Source: Actinomycetota bacterium
GTDB lineage: Bacteria > Actinomycetota > Acidimicrobiia > Acidimicrobiales > MedAcidi-G1
Reading direction: 5' to 3'
DNA length: 52,965 nt
NCBI GenBank assembly: GCA_002721755.1
Contig: PBLL01000041.1
Coordinates: forward strand, 1 to 52,965
Part shown: positions 36,777 through 46,494 of the stretch, piece by piece
How the letters are laid out: each line of letters begins with the position of its first letter
Numbering within the stretch: the first letter of the stretch is position 1
The notes under the pieces: generated by a model
Databases searched by the model: none
Told to the model about the DNA's origin: nothing
The model's input: the letters and a program-made list of their open reading frames with translations, nothing else
Position numbers and translations under genes: made by a program

Positions 36777-38096
36777 ATGGCAGAAAATGACTACAGGAGA
36801 ATACGAGTACTATGGCCTGACCATTTAAATCTCGCTAGAGGTAAGTATTTGCCAACGCATCTGGCTGATCGCGGGACTCGACATAGTTTGACTGTTTTCG
36901 CTCTTGGTTACGACCGTGATATGGGTCCTGTACCAGGAACTGGATTTCTTGAGGGCATGCCTGACATGGAATGTCATTTCAACATGTCTGATGTGCGTCC
37001 ATCATGGGAAGAAGATATCGGGGTGGTAATAGGCGATCTTGAGAGACATGGAACTCCAATAGAATTCGCTCCCAGAAAAGTCCTTCAAAACGCCGTTGAA
37101 GCTTGGGAAGCACACGGTTTTACACCAAAAGTTGGAATCGAATTCGAAGCATATTTGATGCAGCCCGACGACAATGGCAAGTGGGTTCCCTACAACGCCC
37201 CAGGATCTTTTGTGTATGGAACGGGTCCCCTGAACGATCCTATGGGTGTAGCTATGGCAATAGATGAAAAAGCTGACCAGTTAGGTTTCAGAATCGAATC
37301 GTTCAACACAGAATTCGACGTTGGACAATTTGAAATGACTTTAGAATATGACGACGCAATGGCTTGTGCAGATGAAGCCTTTTTGTTTAGATCCATGGCA
37401 ATGGACACGGCAGCCCAAAGAGGATACAGATTAACTTTTATGCCAAGACCAATTCTGGAATTTGGCGGTAATGGGTTACATGTAAACTTCAGTCTTTTTG
37501 ACAAAAAGGGCAATAATCTGATGCTTGATTCTAAAAAAGAAGACGGTCTATCTGATATCGCAAAGTCATGCATTTCTGGTCAGCTTTTTCATATGGAAGC
37601 AATGTCAGCTCTTTGCGCACCGACAGCCAATTCTTACAAACGCCTACAACCGGGACAGTTGTCTGGTTATTGGAAAAATTGGGGACATGACCACAGGTGT
37701 GCAACTGTTCGAGTTAACCCTGAAAGAGACCAATCCACTCGATTGGAAAACAGAATGCCTGACGGTGCTGCAGGAGTGCATATTGCAATCGCTTCAGTTC
37801 TTACAGCCTCTCGTTTAGGTTATGAGTCAAATATGGAATGTCCAGAAGCCGAAGATGGAGATGCTCTCGAAGTTGCTTCAACAGAAGAACATGCTCCCAA
37901 CCATCTTGGCCAAGCTATTGAAAAGCTTTTAGAAGATGAAACTTTCAAAGATGCGATAGGGGCAGGAATGGTAGATCAGTTTACTGCAGTCAAAACTGTC
38001 GAATGGGAGAAGTATCTGGCCGCCAATTCCAGCTGGGAAGAATCTTTAGAACATTTTACAGACTGGGAAGCTTCCTACTATCTGCCCTACCTGTAA
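36777..38096 (+). CDS. Glutamine synthetase-like ATP-dependent ligase (candidate gamma-glutamyl-amide synthetase)
   Basis: GIEFEAYLM, FNTEFDVGQFEMTL, GNGLHVNFSLF, APTANSYKRLQPG. Confidence 0.9.
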   Translation: MAENDYRRIRVLWPDHLNLARGKYLPTHLADRGTRHSLTVFALGYDRDMGPVPGTGFLEGMPDMECHFNMSDVRPSWEEDIGVVIGDLERHGTPIEFAPRKVLQNAVEAWEAHGFTPKVGIEFEAYLMQPDDNGKWVPYNAPGSFVYGTGPLNDPMGVAMAIDEKADQLGFRIESFNTEFDVGQFEMTLEYDDAMACADEAFLFRSMAMDTAAQRGYRLTFMPRPILEFGGNGLHVNFSLFDKKGNNLMLDSKKEDGLSDIAKSCISGQLFHMEAMSALCAPTANSYKRLQPGQLSGYWKNWGHDHRCATVRVNPERDQSTRLENRMPDGAAGVHIAIASVLTASRLGYESNMECPEAEDGDALEVASTEEHAPNHLGQAIEKLLEDETFKDAIGAGMVDQFTAVKTVEWEKYLAANSSWEESLEHFTDWEASYYLPYL

Positions 38097-38115
38097 GCAG
38101 AATAGATTTTCATCA

Positions 38116-39300
38116 ATGCCCTATAGTGACTCTTTAACACTTTCTTCACTAGAAAAAGACCCTGATCCGATACTCGCAGAATTACGAAAATACGAACCCG
38201 TGTGTTTTGTACCTGCACTCGAAATGTGGTTCATAACAAAATGGGAAGATGTTGCTTTCATGGAATCTCATCCGGAAATCTTCAGTGCCGACACCAACCC
38301 GTCTTTTCTTGCTAGGGCTCTCGGACCAAATATGTTGACTATGGACAAACCGAATTCTTCAAAGGCACGCAACGCTATGCTGCCTGCTTTTCAAGCTGGT
38401 GGAGTTGCTGGAAGTTTCGTTTCTGCGCGCTTACCAGAATTAATTGATCAAACTATTGATCAATTCATCGAAAATGGCAAAGTCGAAATAATGAAAGATT
38501 TTGCAACCCCTATAAGCGCTTCCTCACTTGCAATTGTTCTTGGCTTGGATTCACATGCTTGGGAAGAAGTATGGGAATGGTGCGAAGGTCTTTGTGCTGA
38601 TATAGCAAACTTTGAGAACGACCCCACACTTACGAATAAAGGTAATGCTGCAAGAGACTCATTAGGGAAAGTTTTAAATAAGAATTTAGAAGAATTGTCG
38701 AAGAAACCTAATCAAACGGCTCTTTCGACATTTCTTCATTCAATAAACAGTGACCCACCTCTTTCTCAAGATGAGATAGTTAACAACGTTAGATTGATGA
38801 TAAGTGGTGGCATAAATGAACCGCGAGACGGTATCGGACTCGTGGTAAAAACCGTATTAGAGAATCCTCAACTTCGTGAAGAATTGCTTGAGAATGACTC
38901 CCTTTGGCGCAAGTGTGTTGAAGAGGTGTTTCGCCTTCACTCACCTGTGGGAACGATCACAAGACAAACTAAATGCGAAGTAAAAATGCGGGATAAAACA
39001 ATTCCAGCTAACTCTTTAGTTTCAGGAATTCTTAGATCCGCAAACCGTGATGAAGAACACTGGAGTAATCCTGACTTATTTGACCTTCACCGTAAAGAAG
39101 GGCCCCATGCGGCATTCGCTTTGGGTGAACACCGCTGTCTAGGGGAATGGCTTGGCAGACAGGTGGTAAAAACTGCTTCCCAGAGACTTTTTACTCGTAT
39201 AGAGGGATTTGAGTTAGAGCCAGATTTTGAAATTGAACTTAAGGGATTCGAATTTAGGGGACCCTTAGAATTGAACTGTGTTTGGGGGAAGCATGTCTGA
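38116..39300 (+). CDS. Cytochrome P450
   Basis: SGGINEPRDGIG I-helix, EEVFRLHSP, FALGEHRCLGEWLGRQV heme loop. Confidence 0.93.
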   Translation: MPYSDSLTLSSLEKDPDPILAELRKYEPVCFVPALEMWFITKWEDVAFMESHPEIFSADTNPSFLARALGPNMLTMDKPNSSKARNAMLPAFQAGGVAGSFVSARLPELIDQTIDQFIENGKVEIMKDFATPISASSLAIVLGLDSHAWEEVWEWCEGLCADIANFENDPTLTNKGNAARDSLGKVLNKNLEELSKKPNQTALSTFLHSINSDPPLSQDEIVNNVRLMISGGINEPRDGIGLVVKTVLENPQLREELLENDSLWRKCVEEVFRLHSPVGTITRQTKCEVKMRDKTIPANSLVSGILRSANRDEEHWSNPDLFDLHRKEGPHAAFALGEHRCLGEWLGRQVVKTASQRLFTRIEGFELEPDFEIELKGFEFRGPLELNCVWGKHV

Positions 39301-40057
39301 AAAAAAGGAAGTTACTTTCGTAACTGGAGGAGCTTCGGGAATTGGAAAAGCTGTTTGTTTGGAACTTTCTTCTAAGGGCAATTCAGTAATCATTGCAGAC
39401 ATTGACGAGGTTAAAGGTGGGGAAACCTGCGAGGAAATACGTTCTAATGGCGGAGAGGCTATTTTCCATAGTGTAGATGTTCGAGAACGTGACCAAATCA
39501 GACATGCAGCCGACAACTCTGTAAAAAGGTTTGGGAAAATAACTGGTCTTGTTAATTGTGCCGGATTAGTAAAGATGACCTCGCTAGATGAATTAACGGA
39601 AGAAGAGTGGGATCTAGTTGTTGACGTGAATTTAAAGGGAACTTGGTTGACCACTCAAGAAGTTTCTCGTGATATCGCAACAGCCGGAGGAGGAGCTGTG
39701 GTAAATATCTCCACCGTGGAGGCTGAGGTGGTTGTTTCTTCAAAAGGTTATTGTCAAGTCCATTACAACGCTTCTAAAGGTGGTGTTAAAATGCTGACTA
39801 AAGCCCTCTCAGTTGAACTGGCTAAAAAGTCAATTCGTGTAAATGCTGTTGCCCCTGGACCAATTGCTACTGATTTTGTATCTCTCGAAGGCATTACTGC
39901 ACCCGAAACACTCGAAGAGTTGAAGGAGAGATTGCTTATACCAAGAGTCGGACTCCCAGAAGATGTAGCAAAAGCAGTTAACTTTCTTTTATCTGAAGAA
40001 GCATCCTGGATCACAGGGGTACATTTACCTGTTGACGGTGGGTGGCTGACTAGATAA
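39293..40057 (+). CDS. Short-chain dehydrogenase/reductase
   Basis: TGGASGIGKAVCLELSSKG, NCAGLV, YNASKGGVKMLTKAL; start overlaps P450 stop. Confidence 0.94.
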   Translation: MSEKKEVTFVTGGASGIGKAVCLELSSKGNSVIIADIDEVKGGETCEEIRSNGGEAIFHSVDVRERDQIRHAADNSVKRFGKITGLVNCAGLVKMTSLDELTEEEWDLVVDVNLKGTWLTTQEVSRDIATAGGGAVVNISTVEAEVVVSSKGYCQVHYNASKGGVKMLTKALSVELAKKSIRVNAVAPGPIATDFVSLEGITAPETLEELKERLLIPRVGLPEDVAKAVNFLLSEEASWITGVHLPVDGGWLTR

Positions 40058-40065
40058 ATGCTCGC

Positions 40066-41907
40066 TTAAGAGCCACCCAAATACGCAACCCTGACTTTTT
40101 CATCACGCGAAATTTCTTCAGGTGATCCAGTTGAAATGATACGTCCTTGATCCAGTACGTATACACGGTCACAAATCCCTGTAATAAAATTCAAGTCATG
40201 ATCGATCACAACAACACCCGCTCCTATGAGTGAAGCTACACTCCGTACTTGATGTATCATTGCTTCTGACTCATGGTCGCTCATTCCACTGGTTGGCTCG
40301 TCTAGTAATAAAAACAAAGGGTTTGCTGCTGCTGCTCTTGCCAACTCCAATCGACGAGCATTTCCGTAGTCAAGCTCCCTAGCACGCCTATTACTTAAAT
40401 CATTTAAACCAGTCAAGTGTAAAAGTTGTTCGATCGTGTCTGTTCCTAATCTCGTCTTTGCATCTGGGGAAGCCAGTCGAGCAACTTCAATGTTTTCTCT
40501 TACTGATAAAAGGTGGAACAGTCTCAAGTTCTGAAATGTTCTAACAAGCCCTGCTCTGGCTATCATGTGTGGCTGCAAGCCTTCAATGCTTTTACCGTTG
40601 ACCGTTAAGGCTCCTTCATTACTTTCTACAACTCCGGTAATGACATTAAGCAGAGTGGTCTTGCCAGCCCCATTTGGACCTATTAATCCAACGACCTCAT
40701 CAGTTGTAGCACGTATTTCTGCTTTATCCAGTGCTCTAAACCCTCCGAAATCTACCACTACACCTTCGACCTTTAGACTCTGAAGGTCGCGTATTTGATC
40801 TTTCCCTACTCTGCTCTGTTCTCTCTCTTCAGTCTCTTTTTTCGGTATAAATTTTTTAAGCCAATTATCTAATTCCCAATCTCCTAATAAGCCCGCCGGT
40901 TTGAAAATCATAAAACCCAACATCGATGCCCCAAGGAAAATATCGGTTAGTCCGCTCCGCAATATCCAGTCAAGCGCAGCCATATCTACGGAAGGTCCTG
41001 CTAAGTATCTGGTGAACTCACTACCGGCAGTAATAATTACCACCCCTACGATTGCTCCTGTGACACTATTTCGGCCACCAACAATCAGCATGGTTAGTGT
41101 GAGCAATGTGAATTTAAAAAAGAAAAGTCGAGGATTGATGCTTCCCAATTCAAAAACACGTAAAGAAGAGCCTATGGAAACTATTGTTACGGACAACAAC
41201 AGCGAAACCATTTGCTGAACCGCTGGGTCAATGCCAACTGCTCGGGCCGCCAAATCATCTTCTCTAGCAGCTTGTGCGAGTCTACCCAAACGGGTTTCCT
41301 TGAATAGTCTTGCTGTGATCATTGCTAATAAAAGAGCTATATAAATCCATCCTCTTCCTTGCAGTGTCACATTGCCCAAAGGACTGAACGACAAACCTGT
41401 TTTACCTCCCCGTGTTAGATCAATCCAGTTTTTAGCCACCTCGTGTACTACAAATAGCAATGCAAGAGTTATTACCGTTGCTGCTACAGAACCTGACCGA
41501 GCACCCGACCTCGCTAAACCCAAACCTATGATGAAAGCGACGATGACTGTTAAGAGAATCGATATAAGAACAGATTGAAAAGGGGTTAAATCAACTTCTG
41601 AAAGCCCAAACGGAGCATCTGGTATTTGCGAATTTTTTCTTGTAGGTGATATTGCGCAAATGGCAAATGCGTATCCAGCAATTGCACCAAAACCTATATG
41701 ACCGAAAGAGAGAACGCCCGTATTCCCAACGTATATCTGTATACCGAGAACAATTATTGCGTTGATGAGCATCTGCGTTATCAAACCGTCGCGAGCTGAG
41801 CCGCCAAAAGACGCATATAAAAGACCCCCTAAAACAAGAACAGCAAAAATAGAAATGGGTCCTATAAGAGTTATCAAGCGTGACTGCAACAGTTCTTTTG
41901 ACATCAC
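40066..41907 (-). CDS. Fused Liv-type ABC permease (LivM) + ATP-binding protein (LivG)
   Basis: N-terminal membrane region (VGNTGVLSFGHIGFGAIAGYAFAI), C-terminal NBD (GPNGAGKTTLLNVITG, LLLDEPTSGM). Confidence 0.93.
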   Translation of the reverse strand: MMSKELLQSRLITLIGPISIFAVLVLGGLLYASFGGSARDGLITQMLINAIIVLGIQIYVGNTGVLSFGHIGFGAIAGYAFAICAISPTRKNSQIPDAPFGLSEVDLTPFQSVLISILLTVIVAFIIGLGLARSGARSGSVAATVITLALLFVVHEVAKNWIDLTRGGKTGLSFSPLGNVTLQGRGWIYIALLLAMITARLFKETRLGRLAQAAREDDLAARAVGIDPAVQQMVSLLLSVTIVSIGSSLRVFELGSINPRLFFFKFTLLTLTMLIVGGRNSVTGAIVGVVIITAGSEFTRYLAGPSVDMAALDWILRSGLTDIFLGASMLGFMIFKPAGLLGDWELDNWLKKFIPKKETEEREQSRVGKDQIRDLQSLKVEGVVVDFGGFRALDKAEIRATTDEVVGLIGPNGAGKTTLLNVITGVVESNEGALTVNGKSIEGLQPHMIARAGLVRTFQNLRLFHLLSVRENIEVARLASPDAKTRLGTDTIEQLLHLTGLNDLSNRRARELDYGNARRLELARAAAANPLFLLLDEPTSGMSDHESEAMIHQVRSVASLIGAGVVVIDHDLNFITGICDRVYVLDQGRIISTGSPEEISRDEKVRVAYLGGS

Positions 41908-42791
41908 ACACGCTCCGCTCTACGCACTGAGATAAAGCCTTGTGGACGGAAAACAAACAAGAAAGCTATGAGTAAGAATACAATCCCATCCGTTAAGCCG
42001 ACCAGCCCTTCTGGAAGTCTTGATATGAGCATCACTTCCACCAGACCAAGTGTCACTCCTCCTAACACAGCTCCACCTAAACTTCCTAAACCACCTATAA
42101 GAGCAGCTAGTACGCCTTTCAACATCGGTGTAAGTCCGGCTGTTGGACCAGCTTGTCCACTTCTCATGAGCCAAAAGACCGCGGCTACTCCTGCGAGCAA
42201 CCCCGATAAAGCAAAAGCACCACGAATGATCCTGTCACTTCTGACCCCCATCAACCTTGCAGCATCAAAATCTTCTGCTGCTGCTCTTAGACTTATCCCG
42301 AACATTGTTTTTTGCAAAATCCAAAATGTCGCTATAAGAGTTAACAATGTGAAGAATATGACTGCTACATCAAAGACTTCAAAACTTATACCAGCAATTT
42401 TGACAGTATTGAAAATCCAATCTGGTCTTGGAAACTGTCGGAAATTAGCTGAAACATACATTACAAAGAGTGCTTGAACCACGAAATGAATTCCAAATGA
42501 AGTCATCAACATTGTGAAATCGGGCGCGCCTCTTACCCAACGAAAAGCTAAGAACTCTATAACCACAGAAGTCATGCCTGCTATCAAAATCACCGCTGGC
42601 GCAATAAGCCACCAATCCCATCCTGCTTGGAAAAGTCCATACGCTGAATAGGCACTTACCGTAATCAACTCACCATGGGCAAAGTTGACAAGGTGCATAA
42701 CACCGAAAATAACTGCGATACCCAAAGCTATTAAGGCGTAGATTCCGCCGCGCCCTAATCCATCGACAATCTGTTGAATCAATTCAGTCAT
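41904..42791 (-). CDS. livH: Liv-type ABC permease (LivH)
   Basis: IYALIALGIAVIFGVMHLVNFAHGELITVSAY. Confidence 0.92.
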   Translation of the reverse strand: MTELIQQIVDGLGRGGIYALIALGIAVIFGVMHLVNFAHGELITVSAYSAYGLFQAGWDWWLIAPAVILIAGMTSVVIEFLAFRWVRGAPDFTMLMTSFGIHFVVQALFVMYVSANFRQFPRPDWIFNTVKIAGISFEVFDVAVIFFTLLTLIATFWILQKTMFGISLRAAAEDFDAARLMGVRSDRIIRGAFALSGLLAGVAAVFWLMRSGQAGPTAGLTPMLKGVLAALIGGLGSLGGAVLGGVTLGLVEVMLISRLPEGLVGLTDGIVFLLIAFLFVFRPQGFISVRRAERV

Positions 42792-43503
42792 GATTACTGT
42801 CCGTTTTACCTATATAGGTTTCGAAAAGATCGTCTCGTGAAATCAACTCATCAGAATCACCTGAAATTACGATATTTCCTGACCTCATGACATAACCCCT
42901 ATCAGCAACTTCCAGTATGCGCCTTGCATTTTGTTCTACTACTAAGAGGGTTTGTCCATTTTGACGCAATTGATCAATCAATTCGAAAACAACTTCAGCT
43001 AAAACTGGCGCTAAGCCAAGAGCAGGTTCGTCCATTAATAAAATTTTAGGTTCACTCATTAAGGCTCTTCCAATGGCGAGTTGTTGAGCCTCACCGCCCG
43101 ATAAGTAACCGGCTTCAGTGGCTAATTTTTCACCGAGAACTGGAAAAAGAGAGATCACTTCTTCTTTCAGTTCTAAGCGTCGTGCTGAAGCAACAGTTAC
43201 TCCACCTACTAAAAGATTTTCGTCAACTGTTAAGTCTCCAAAAATTCTCCTGTGTTCTGGAACCAATGCAAGTCCAGAACGCAATATGCGATCAGGAGAC
43301 CAGGAGGTTATCTCTTCGTTTTCTAACCTGATAGAACCTGAAACTGGGTTTAACAGCCCGGAAATAGTGGACAGAAGCGTTGTTTTCCCGGCTCCGTTGG
43401 GACCGATGAGGCAAACCACCTCACCGGCACCAACTGATAAGCCGACATCTCTTAAAGCTGAAATCGAGCCATAACGGGTCGTTAAAGACTCAACTTCGAG
43501 CAC
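42784..43503 (-). CDS. livF: Liv-type ABC ATP-binding protein (LivF)
   Basis: GPNGAGKTTLLSTISGL, YLSGGEAQQLAIGRALM, LLMDEPALGLAP. Confidence 0.94.
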   Translation of the reverse strand: MLEVESLTTRYGSISALRDVGLSVGAGEVVCLIGPNGAGKTTLLSTISGLLNPVSGSIRLENEEITSWSPDRILRSGLALVPEHRRIFGDLTVDENLLVGGVTVASARRLELKEEVISLFPVLGEKLATEAGYLSGGEAQQLAIGRALMSEPKILLMDEPALGLAPVLAEVVFELIDQLRQNGQTLLVVEQNARRILEVADRGYVMRSGNIVISGDSDELISRDDLFETYIGKTDSNHD

Positions 43504-43516
43504 TGCTTATGGAGTC

Positions 43517-44716
43517 CTAGTCGATCGTGGCTGCAAGCGTGGGTGCACCACCTACCACTTGATGCACATATACAGGCTTTGCAGGTACCCCAGTCGTTCC
43601 AACATAAGTCAGATCTCCCGTAGCCCCATTTACGTCCTTTGCTGATGAAATTGCCTCACCAATGACTTTTGGATCAGTTGATTTGGTTCTCACGAAAGCG
43701 TCAATTATGACGGCTATAGCGTCAACTGCCAATCCACCAAATGAAGCATTTTCAAGGGGGGATCCACTTGCTGATTCATAGCTATCAGCAAGAGCCTTGA
43801 TTCTGCTTCCTTCTGATGGAAATGAGTGAGTCGTGTGGTAGAAACCCTCTACCCCGTCGGTAAAGTATCCTCCAGTTGCCTCAAAAGCATCGGTTACTAG
43901 ATAATTGGTGGTTACACCGGCACTATCCAACTGTCCACGTAATACTGCACTTTGGAAAGAAAGCATGGCGGAATAAACCACGTCAGGTGCTTGACCCGCT
44001 CCGGCCATTTCATTGACCTGTGCTGAGAAATCCATATCTTCAATTGGGACAAAGTTGTAATCTGAAATTACGTTTCCACCACCTGCTGTAAATACCTCTG
44101 TAAATACTTCTGGGTTATAACCGAAATAAGGACCTGGAGCAGAAAAAGTCACAGCTGTGGACCAACCTTGATCTAGTGCAAATTCAGCTGCTGCAGAAGC
44201 CTGCGCAGTGTCGTCAAAAGCTACAAGATATGCCAAAAGAGAAGAATCGGCAAGCATTGGTTCAGTCGAAGCGACAAACAAAACTGGCATATTTCCAGCA
44301 GCCACTTGAAGTAGCGGTTCGCCAAAATCTGGGAATGCTGGTCCTAGTAGAGCTGATGCTCCACCATCAATAAGAGACTGGCTCGCCCTTTGTGTAACTT
44401 CAGGATCACCAGCAATATTTTCAACTGTCATTTCAAGTTTTGTTCCAGACATTTCTGAACAATTGTTTAGATCAGTTGATAAAACCTCATCAATATCGAT
44501 TCCGTTCTTTGAATCAATTCCACCTGAGCAGTTAACCAATGCAACAAAATGATTGGCTGCTTGACTTGCTGGCATGTCAGCGAATCCTCCCAAATCAGAA
44601 AAATCTGCAGCATAACCTATCTTCAATGTGCTTGGTGCAGCTTCTTCATCACTTCCACATGCAACTGCAAGAAGCGAAAAAGCGATTAACACACCAGCTA
44701 TCGTCGACTTTCTCAT
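43517..44716 (-). CDS. Liv-type substrate-binding lipoprotein
   Basis: Lipobox LLAVACGS; periplasmic-binding fold (LKIGYAADFSDLGG...ALLGPAFPD). Confidence 0.92.
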   Translation of the reverse strand: MRKSTIAGVLIAFSLLAVACGSDEEAAPSTLKIGYAADFSDLGGFADMPASQAANHFVALVNCSGGIDSKNGIDIDEVLSTDLNNCSEMSGTKLEMTVENIAGDPEVTQRASQSLIDGGASALLGPAFPDFGEPLLQVAAGNMPVLFVASTEPMLADSSLLAYLVAFDDTAQASAAAEFALDQGWSTAVTFSAPGPYFGYNPEVFTEVFTAGGGNVISDYNFVPIEDMDFSAQVNEMAGAGQAPDVVYSAMLSFQSAVLRGQLDSAGVTTNYLVTDAFEATGGYFTDGVEGFYHTTHSFPSEGSRIKALADSYESASGSPLENASFGGLAVDAIAVIIDAFVRTKSTDPKVIGEAISSAKDVNGATGDLTYVGTTGVPAKPVYVHQVVGGAPTLAATID

Positions 44717-44795
44717 ATCCCCCTCCTAATTACTTACCTTTGGATAACAAATCAGCCTAGAGCATTTGCATGAAAAGAGCTATCGGGGTAGAAAA

Positions 44796-45636
44796 TTATT
44801 GAGGGGGTCTTATGCCTCTAAACTCCCAATCGCCACCCAAAGCGGTTGAAATGACTTCTTCTGACTCACTGGGCTGAGCTCCGAAATCACTATCTACAAA
44901 GAAGTCACCTTCAACAATGTTGTTCTCAAGCTTTCCTAATCCTTCTACTTCTACTTCTACTTTGTCCCCAGGTTCTACCGGTCTTGAATTTGCCGGCGTT
45001 CCAGAAAAAATCATATCTCCTGGGTTGAGTGTCATAATTCTTGCTAAATCAGCGACTAGATAGTGCATGTCCCACTTCATTTCATCGGTATTACCATCTT
45101 GAACCACTTCACCATTCACGTAGGTGCGTATTTGCTTAGATCTAAAATCCCATTCTTCATTTAGCCCAGGACCTACAGGGCAAAGAGAATCCGATCCTTT
45201 CACTCGCAACATCGACCCAGCATCAGTATCACGAAAATCATGGAGGCCGAAGTCATTTCCGATGCTAAAACCTCCAATGAACTCAGAAGCTTGATCAGGC
45301 TGGATGCCTCGACATTCCTTACCCACAATGATCACAATTTCACCTTCATAGTTGAGCCAATTACAGCCTCTTGGTCTAATGACATCCCCCTTATGGACAT
45401 TGAGTGAAGACAAAGGCTTTTGAAAATAGGTTGGAGCTGGTGGAAGATTCGCTTGAAACTCCTTTACGCGACTTGAATGATTAAGGTGCACACATAAAAT
45501 TTTTGTTGGCTCTGCAGGGGGTAAATATTGAACTTCGGAAGCGTTAAAGGTACTTCCGTCACCTGCTACACATGTGTCCCCATCGACACGTACCTCCAAA
45601 AATGTGTCTTCAAACTTTATTCTCCTTGTCTCCACT
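44796..45636 (-). CDS. Fumarylacetoacetate hydrolase family protein (second copy; start uncertain)
   Basis: WLNYEGEIVIIVGKECRG, GNDFGLHDFRDTDAGSM, DMIFSGTPANSRPVEPGD. The ORF-track start at 45740 overlaps the divergent gene. Confidence 0.85.
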
Positions 45637-45693
45637 CGACTCTCCAATTCATTCAGTAATCCAATTCGTTGAAACCTAGTGTAAAGTTTCTTA

Positions 45694-46494
45694 ATGGCAA
45701 GACTTAAAGGTTTTATTTTTCCAAGGGATTCTACTGGCAAGACTTCTATCGTTCCAGATCCGCCGTGGCATTACTCGGGTGACATGTTGACAATCGAATT
45801 CAGAACAAAACCTGAATCAGTAGCTGAGTTGCTGCCAGATCATCTCTCTCTTGCTCCAGATGATCCTGGTGCCGTCGCTGTCATCTGGGCTGATTGGCAG
45901 TCTTGTTCGGCAGATTTCAACGAAGTGACAGACCCTGATCGACTTCAATACAAAGAATGTTTTGTCGTGGTTAGATGCCAATACAAAGATCAAATCTACA
46001 GCAGATGTGTTTATATTTGGGTCGACAAAGACTATGCGATGGTTCGAGGTCATATTCAGGGATACCCGAAAAAGATGGCAGATATTTGGCTCACCAGACC
46101 GATAACTGTCGGCAAGGCAGGACCGAAATTGGAGGAAGGGGGAACTTTCGGAGCTACATGTTCTGCTTATGGAAGAAGACTTGTCGAAGCCAAATTTACT
46201 ATCAGCGGACTCAGTGAAAATTCTGGCTTTGTAAATGCCCTGCCAATGATTCATAACAGATTTTTTCCTCGAATAGAGGCAGATGGAACAGACTCCTTAA
46301 ATGAACTTGTCACGATGAGAGGAATAGATGGCGAATCTAGTCAAGCTTTCACAGGAGATGCTGAAATTAAGCTGTTCGAATCTCCAGTAGAGAGACTTGA
46401 ACGTTTACAGCCAATCGAAATGATCGCAGGTTACTGGCAGAGTGTAGGGGTCACGTGGAACGGTGGTACGACACTGGAAGATCTACGTGATTGA
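45694..46494 (+). CDS. Acetoacetate decarboxylase family protein
   Basis: TIEFRTKPESVAELLPDHLSLAPDDPGAVAVIWADWQ; VRGHIQGYPKKMADIWLTRP. Confidence 0.88.
   Translation: MARLKGFIFPRDSTGKTSIVPDPPWHYSGDMLTIEFRTKPESVAELLPDHLSLAPDDPGAVAVIWADWQSCSADFNEVTDPDRLQYKECFVVVRCQYKDQIYSRCVYIWVDKDYAMVRGHIQGYPKKMADIWLTRPITVGKAGPKLEEGGTFGATCSAYGRRLVEAKFTISGLSENSGFVNALPMIHNRFFPRIEADGTDSLNELVTMRGIDGESSQAFTGDAEIKLFESPVERLERLQPIEMIAGYWQSVGVTWNGGTTLEDLRD

Noticed and set aside
41591-42174. Additional minus-strand ORFs (41591..41956, 41920..42174) in the Liv region
   Set aside because: Alternative-frame overlaps of livM/livH coding sequence with Arg/Cys/Trp-rich composition; not supported as genes.
45637-45740. Long divergent overlap between FAH-family gene (44796..45740) and acetoacetate decarboxylase-like gene (45694..46494)
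   Set aside because: Probably a start-site artefact; a GTG near 45636 (VETRRIKFED) removes the overlap.
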